Below, in pieces: positions 6,160-9,535 of a stretch of 9,535 nt of DNA. Source of the stretch: Hadarchaeum sp964343275. GTDB taxonomy: Archaea; Hadarchaeota; Hadarchaeia; Hadarchaeales; Hadarchaeaceae. The notes under the pieces are model-generated. The model had not been told where the DNA came from. It made no database searches and was given only the letters and a program-made list of their open reading frames with translations. A program made the translations under genes and the position numbers. Position 1 is the stretch's first letter. Every line of letters begins with the position of its first letter. Location of the stretch: contig CAYFIY010000038.1 in assembly GCA_964343275.1 (NCBI GenBank), positions 1 to 9,535 of the forward strand, in the 5' to 3' direction.

Positions 6160-6186
6160 TAGTGGAGTATCAGAGGTGAAATCGAT

Positions 6187-7086
6187 TTGAGTGATATCAT
6201 AGTTATTGCTCTCATCCCTGCCTTGATGTCGATAGGCATTGCAGCGAGACATATAGGTTTAAAGCCCATACACCTTGAGCGAGTAATAATCTACATTGCC
6301 CTCCCTATTTTACTGTTCACAGAAACGATGAAGATTCAGCTTGATAGTTCCGTTATTGGTGAAATTGGTTTACTATCGTTAGTCTATCTTACTCTGATAT
6401 TTATCGCAAGCTACATACCAACAAGGCGGTTCGAGATCAGGGAGAAGGGAACAATTATTTTCAACACGATGTTTTATAACGGAATATTTCTACCGTTTCC
6501 CCTTATCCTCGCTTTCTACGGGGATCTATCTGTCGCAATTATCATCGGTGTGCCGCTGATGATTATACGCTCAACTCTCGGCACTTTTCTTGCGTCTTAT
6601 TGGGGGCATGGGAGGGCGGGGAAGAAATTCCTTCTGCGAGCTCTAATGTTCCCACCTCTGTGGGGATTTATATTAGGTGTACTGGCTAGGCCTATTTTCG
6701 CTGCCGTTGTTCCTAGCCAAATTTTCGATTGGTTATCCACCCTGGGCTTGCTCGCTATCTATCTTAGCATGATACTTGCCGGGTTGGTTATTCCGCTTTC
6801 CAAAGACTCATTGCTGATTTTTCGAAATCGCGTTCCCGGGATTATCACTCTGTACAGGTTCGTAGTATCCCCAATCTTGGCAATAGCCCTGATAGTTTTA
6901 TTCAACCAGGTCGGTTTGGCCAAAAACAGCCTGCTGTTAAATTCCTTCATGCCGCCGGGTTTCACTAACACCGTTATCGCTACTAGTTTCGGCTTAGACG
7001 CGAGGGCAACCTCCCAGAGCATATTTCTACCGACTCTGCTAAGCCTGGCTATAATATTTGCGTTGAGATTTACTGCAATCCTTTAA
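6187..7086 (+). CDS. AEC-family (auxin efflux carrier-like) membrane transporter
   Basis: This 299-residue integral membrane protein belongs to the AEC family (TC 2.A.69), whose prokaryotic members are secondary carriers for organic acids such as malate or malonate and unidentified solutes. Hydrophobic segments lie at about residues 3-20, 32-48, 57-76, 96-112, 114-131, 152-172, 181-204, 216-240, 250-270 and 276-297, the usual ten. Family landmarks are IALPILLFTE in segment 2, NTMFYNGIFLPFPL (93-106) at the first helix break, and MPPGFTNTVIATSFGLD (255-271) followed by FLPTLLSLA, which matches the C-terminal signature of the family. The start is TTG 6187; no in-frame ATG lies near, and the hydrophobic first segment begins right after it. 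It has no operon partner, so the substrate cannot be inferred from context. It converges on gatD with a 40-base gap. Confidence 0.88.
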   Translation: MSDIIVIALIPALMSIGIAARHIGLKPIHLERVIIYIALPILLFTETMKIQLDSSVIGEIGLLSLVYLTLIFIASYIPTRRFEIREKGTIIFNTMFYNGIFLPFPLILAFYGDLSVAIIIGVPLMIIRSTLGTFLASYWGHGRAGKKFLLRALMFPPLWGFILGVLARPIFAAVVPSQIFDWLSTLGLLAIYLSMILAGLVIPLSKDSLLIFRNRVPGIITLYRFVVSPILAIALIVLFNQVGLAKNSLLLNSFMPPGFTNTVIATSFGLDARATSQSIFLPTLLSLAIIFALRFTAIL

Positions 7087-7126
7087 AACGTAACTACGGG
7101 CTTCGCCATTTTCAATGTTGGAAAAT

Positions 7127-8464
7127 TTAAAGTGTGTAAATTGGTTTCAGGAAGACGTCCGGTCTGCTTCTTGACGAGATCTCTCCGGCTATGTTCTCGG
7201 ACATCAATTTAGATATTTTTTCGGGATCTTTAGTCTGGCCCAGAACCCACATGAGTTTTACCCAAGCTACTTCGGGCAGCATGTCTTCTCCGGGGATGAC
7301 TCCCATTCGGAGCAGGTCGCGTCCAGTGGAGTAGACGTTCATGTTTACCCTCCCCCATATGCACTGAGAGGTCATCACGACCGGCACCCCATTTTTTGCC
7401 GCTGAATTTATCCCGGCGTAAAGCGATTTGGATGCGTGCCCCAGTCCACTGCCCTCGATCACGATGCCTTTGTAACCGGCAGCGATTAATTTATCCAAGA
7501 CGTCGGAAGACAGTCCCGGGGTAAATTTCAGTAATGCTACCTTTCTTTCCATTTTTTCATCCAGACTGACCTTGCCAGATTGATTTGCATGATTATAATC
7601 GAGGATGAATAGTTTTATTCCGGCTCCTTTGACCATGCCCATTGGGATATCGTTTATGGTCTGAAATGCATCCCGCCTGCTGGTATGACACTTCCTGACT
7701 TTGGTGCCTCTCTGGATCAGGCAGAAGTCGTCCTCGCTGGAACCATGCATCACCTGAGTGACCTCTGCGATATCCGATCTCGCGGCGGTAGTGACCGCAG
7801 ATATGAGGTTCATAGTTGCGTCGCTGCTGGGTCTGTCAGAGGAGCGCTGGGATCCAACCATCACGACAGGACGGAACAGTCCCTGGAGCATGAAGCTCAA
7901 TGCCGCCGCGGTGTAGCCCATTGTATCTGTGCCGTGGGCTATGACCACACCGTTGGCCCCATTGTTGATCTCGGTCATTACCAACTTGCCGATATCTGCC
8001 CAGAGATCTGGGGTCATATGTTCGCTGAAGACGTTGCAAGCTTTCACCACTCTGATGTTGGCGATGCTGGCCAGCTCGGGCACCGCATTATACAGGTCTT
8101 CGGGAGTGAATGCAGGATAAACGGCTCCTGTGCGGTAGTCCACCCTGCAGGCAATGGTCCCTCCGGTGCCCACGATGGTGACCTTGGGTTTGTTGGGATC
8201 ATATTCAGGTTCGATTTTCGGGATGGCCAGCTTCGGTAGTTCCATGCTTTCCACGACTGAGAGATTGGTCCTCTCGCCGACTCTAACGCCGATGTTGTAA
8301 CCGCTGGGGAGCTTGATAACTAGGTGGTCGCGGTCACCCATATCGGTGCAGGGCATCAGGATCCCCTTGTAAGTTCGATCGCGGCCTTCGATCTTGACCT
8401 TGTCACCGATCTTGCAGGAGGACTTCTCTAAAAGTTTTAGAATCTTTCCCCTGTAGCCGCTCAT
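7127..8464 (-). CDS. gatD: Glutamyl-tRNA(Gln) amidotransferase subunit D
   Basis: GatD is the glutaminase half of the archaea-specific GatDE complex, which converts Glu-tRNA(Gln) to Gln-tRNA(Gln) in the indirect route for charging tRNA-Gln. The protein is 445 residues, normal for the family. An N-terminal beta-rich domain (about 1-75, with GDKVKIEG and YKGILMPC) distinguishes it from plain asparaginases. The L-asparaginase-type domain follows from about residue 93: GTGGTIA (99-105, Thr103), HGTDT (177-181, Thr179 and Asp180) and the Lys in GTKVRKCH (253-260) make the glutaminase site. VGSQRSSDRPSSDA (203-216) is also typical. ATG 8464 has no clear SD, and a TATA-like box about 33 bases upstream suggests a nearly leaderless message. 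The partner gatE is not in this window, so the two subunits are encoded apart or gatE lies elsewhere. Confidence 0.97.
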   Translation of the reverse strand: MSGYRGKILKLLEKSSCKIGDKVKIEGRDRTYKGILMPCTDMGDRDHLVIKLPSGYNIGVRVGERTNLSVVESMELPKLAIPKIEPEYDPNKPKVTIVGTGGTIACRVDYRTGAVYPAFTPEDLYNAVPELASIANIRVVKACNVFSEHMTPDLWADIGKLVMTEINNGANGVVIAHGTDTMGYTAAALSFMLQGLFRPVVMVGSQRSSDRPSSDATMNLISAVTTAARSDIAEVTQVMHGSSEDDFCLIQRGTKVRKCHTSRRDAFQTINDIPMGMVKGAGIKLFILDYNHANQSGKVSLDEKMERKVALLKFTPGLSSDVLDKLIAAGYKGIVIEGSGLGHASKSLYAGINSAAKNGVPVVMTSQCIWGRVNMNVYSTGRDLLRMGVIPGEDMLPEVAWVKLMWVLGQTKDPEKISKLMSENIAGEISSRSRPDVFLKPIYTL

Positions 8465-8492
8465 TTCATCAGCTTACGATATTCGTTTACAG

Positions 8493-8501
8493 TTTTAAAT
8501 T
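8493..8501 (-). promoter_or_regulatory. TATA-like box of gatD
   Basis: On the minus strand aatttaaaa (8501-8493) is centred about 33 bases before ATG 8464. This predicts transcription starting within roughly 5-8 bases of the start codon, which fits the lack of a recognisable SD before gatD. The 93 bases between gatD and the tRNA gene therefore carry two divergent promoters. Confidence 0.5.
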
Positions 8502-8526
8502 ACTGTCTCCGTTTTTCAGTAAAGGC

Positions 8527-8534
8527 TAATAAAC
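8527..8534 (+). promoter_or_regulatory. TATA-like box of the tRNA-Phe gene
   Basis: The sequence taataaac is centred about 27 bases before the mature 5' end of tRNA-Phe at 8558, the standard archaeal TATA-to-start distance. The primary transcript would thus have little or no 5' leader. The match to consensus is moderate. Confidence 0.4.
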
Positions 8535-8557
8535 AGTTAATCCGTAATTTCAGCGGA

Positions 8558-8634
8558 GCGGAGGTAACTCAACCCGGGAGAGTGTCGGACTGAAGATCCG
8601 TCTGTTGGGGGTTCAAATCCCCTCCTCCGCACCA
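8558..8634 (+). tRNA. tRNA-Phe (GAA), CCA encoded, no intron
   Basis: The sequence folds as a full cloverleaf. The acceptor stem GCGGAGG/CCTCCGC (8558-8564 with 8624-8630) is perfect. The D stem ACTC/GAGT has G18G19 in the loop. The anticodon loop CTGAAGA (8590-8596) holds GAA at 8592-8594, decoding UUC and UUU. There is a five-base variable loop, and the T stem GGGGG/CCCCT has loop TTCAAAT. The discriminator is A8631, followed by a genome-encoded CCA (8632-8634). A15 can pair with U48 in the usual Levitt manner. Two small oddities are an apparent U27-U43 mismatch at the top of the anticodon stem and A10-U25 in place of the usual G10 pair. It has no intron and stands alone between gatD and the SSB gene. 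Confidence 0.96.
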
Positions 8635-8970
8635 TTAGGATTACACATGCTATTTCCCCCATGGGAAAGAAGCTAATAAAAGCCAAAATTTAAAAAGTCG
8701 TATTCCTATTTAGATTGTATTCGGTTATTGAGATATCTCTCTTGCTTCGATGGCAACTTTTTGGGCTGATACTTGGGTTTATTTAAAAGTTAAAATATAA
8801 GTTTAAAAATTACTTTTTCGTTGACTCGTTTAATATTTCACTTGGGGAGATTCCCAAACTCCGCCATTATAAAAAAATCTCATCACTTTTTTACACTTGT
8901 GTTTTAGATATTTGCCGATAAAAAAGAGGCTACGATAATCAATTTGAAATTAGTTGCGTGCGGATTTGGA
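8635..8970. other. 336-base AT-rich intergenic region with small hairpins and T-runs
   Basis: No gene is seen between tRNA-Phe and the end of the SSB gene. TTTCCC..GGGAAA (8653-8658 with 8663-8668, loop CCAT) is a perfect 6-bp hairpin about 20 bases after the tRNA, but no T-run follows it. TTGGG..CCCAA (8842-8846 with 8853-8857) forms a second hairpin. Stretches such as tttaaaa recur around 8690-8815 and could serve as TATA elements, though no start codon with a credible frame follows. A structured small RNA cannot be excluded. Confidence 0.5.
8871..8925 (-). terminator. Probable T-rich terminator region of the SSB gene
   Basis: On the minus strand a run of six T (8925-8920) lies about 45 bases after the SSB stop codon, and a run of seven T (8877-8871) follows about 45 bases later. 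Archaeal RNA polymerase commonly stops at such T-tracts without a hairpin, and tandem T-tracts are typical behind strongly expressed genes. The call is based on base runs alone. Confidence 0.4.
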
Positions 8971-9535
8971 TTAAAATCTCCCTCTGCCTCGGCCCCTGAA
9001 ACCACCACCGCCACCACCACCGTACCTAGGCCTAAACCCTTCGCGTTGGTGCTCTTGAGCACTGAGATCCACATCTTGGTTTGATTCGGGCACTTGCTCA
9101 TCTGACTTAGTCATCTTACCGTACTTGCCCACGTTGAAGCGCATGTGTCCCCGAACCAATGAGACATATCCATTTTCTATGGACAGCACGTCTCCCTCCT
9201 TTACCGAGCCAATCTGTTCTTGCCACAAAGAGAGTAGTATTGTCGCAGTTTCGTCGCCTACTCGAGCCTCTGCCACCATCTTGGGTTCCCCGCCGAATCT
9301 ATTGGGGATCTCCTTGGACTCCCCGATTCCGGTGACCTTCACAAGCACGTTTACCCTATTCGACTTGGGTGTCAAATCCTTAACCTTTGTTATTCCCTCC
9401 GGAGGACGCTCTTGACCTTTCGCCGATTGTTCCGTTTTCTCAGCTGGTTGTTCTGTTCCCTCAGCTGGTTGTTCGGTTCCCTCAGCTGGTTGTTCTGTTC
9501 CCTCAGCTGGTTGTTCGGTTCCCTCAGCTGGTTGT
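8971..9535 (-). CDS. RPA-like single-stranded-DNA-binding protein, 5' end outside window
   Basis: The reading frame stays open to the right edge, so the protein is partial with 187 residues visible. An OB fold spans about residues 50-140: ITKVKDLTPKSNRVNVLVKV starts it, then NRFGG, VAEARVGDETATILLSLWQEQI, EGDVLSIENGYVSLVRG and RFNVGKYG. This is the pattern of archaeal SSB/RPA single-strand DNA-binding domains, used in replication and repair. A TTG at 9375 would start inside the first strand and cut off KVKDL, so it is not the real start. Before the OB fold lie about five copies of EQPAEGT (residues 1-34) and a charged linker. After it come an acidic linker and a Gly/Arg tail (GGGGGGGFRGRGRGRF), a likely nucleic-acid or protein contact. 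Whether more OB folds lie further upstream cannot be seen. Confidence 0.9.
   Translation of the reverse strand, partial: QPAEGTEQPAEGTEQPAEGTEQPAEGTEQPAEKTEQSAKGQERPPEGITKVKDLTPKSNRVNVLVKVTGIGESKEIPNRFGGEPKMVAEARVGDETATILLSLWQEQIGSVKEGDVLSIENGYVSLVRGHMRFNVGKYGKMTKSDEQVPESNQDVDLSAQEHQREGFRPRYGGGGGGGFRGRGRGRF
9433..9535 (-). repeat. 21-bp tandem repeat encoding EQPAEGT, cut by window edge
   Basis: On the plus strand four units of the form (t/g)gttccctcagctggttgttc follow one another from 9454 (9454-9474, 9475-9495, 9496-9516, and 19 bases of the next to 9535), with a diverged unit at 9433-9453 in which GT is replaced by KT. The first base of the units alternates t, g, t, g, so the recent duplication unit was probably 42 bp. 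The phase is a multiple of three, so copy-number change keeps the SSB frame. The total number of copies is unknown because the array runs off the window. Confidence 0.95.

Larger units (their letters stand above)
5708..6186. other. 479-base divergent intergenic region, no convincing gene
   Basis: The region lies between the starts of glmS (minus) and the AEC transporter (plus) and should hold both promoters. On the minus strand a gataaaaaac stretch (5770-5761) could be a glmS TATA box with a leader of roughly 25-30 bases. The middle (about 5815-5965) is less AT-rich and holds one small open frame, ATG 5857 to TGA 5959 (34 residues, MNRWGATILARTSEGE..), extendable upstream without an ATG. It has no family I recognise and only a weak aagg before it. 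It might be a gene remnant, a structured RNA or nothing. The last 150 bases are strongly AT-rich. No tRNA, rRNA or repeat array was seen. Confidence 0.5.

Noticed and set aside
7685..8239. Long plus-strand open frame opposite gatD
   Set aside because: It is fully antisense to well-conserved gatD codons and its translation has no recognisable domain; a shadow of the real gene's codon bias.
8653..8668. Hairpin after tRNA-Phe as an intrinsic terminator
   Set aside because: No T-run follows the stem, and archaeal termination does not normally rely on a hairpin.
8877..8890. Minus-strand gtgatga as a C box of a C/D small RNA
   Set aside because: No CTGA boxes at the needed distances follow, and the element sits between T-runs more consistent with a terminator region.
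8971..9375. SSB starting at TTG 9375 as a complete 134-residue protein
   Set aside because: The frame continues upstream through KVKDL, a conserved start of the OB fold, and on through the repeat array to the window edge; TTG 9375 is an internal leucine codon.

Overview
The window is archaeal chromosome. The evidence is a Sec61-beta translocon subunit, an HMf-type histone, an archaeal short-form adenylosuccinate synthetase, the archaea-only GatD amidotransferase subunit, an AK6/Fap7-like kinase, and an RPA-like single-stranded-DNA-binding protein with one visible OB fold and a Gly/Arg tail. Several start codons are TTG, ribosome-binding sites match the GGAGGTGATC series, and TATA-like boxes precede several genes. 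The SSB type together with a histone suggests a TACK-group lineage, possibly Bathyarchaeia. That placement is an inference from recognition, not from a search.

Left part (1-2316): sec61-beta on + (53-226), then a stretch with a possible decayed metallo-beta-lactamase-fold fragment (283-461). A two-gene minus-strand unit follows, purA then an AK6-like nucleotide kinase, which links AMP synthesis to an AMP-using enzyme family. purA probably starts at an unusual CTG.

Middle (2317-5707): a plus-strand cluster of a histone, a 104-residue protein that resembles half of a TATA-binding protein, and an M29-type aminopeptidase. The aminopeptidase stop codon abuts, with no gap, the stop codon of the convergent glmS, which makes glucosamine-6-phosphate for amino-sugar synthesis.

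Right part (5708-9535): a 479-base gap without a convincing gene, an AEC-family membrane transporter (+), convergent gatD (-), a tRNA-Phe(GAA) gene (+), a 336-base AT-rich gap, and an SSB gene (-). The SSB gene leaves the window inside a 21-bp tandem repeat encoding EQPAEGT units.

Most of the window is core housekeeping. There is no CRISPR array, insertion sequence or defence system. The parts that most deserve a second look are the TBP-like single-repeat protein beside the histone, the repeat-bearing SSB N-terminus, the CTG start of purA, and the possible MBL remnant.
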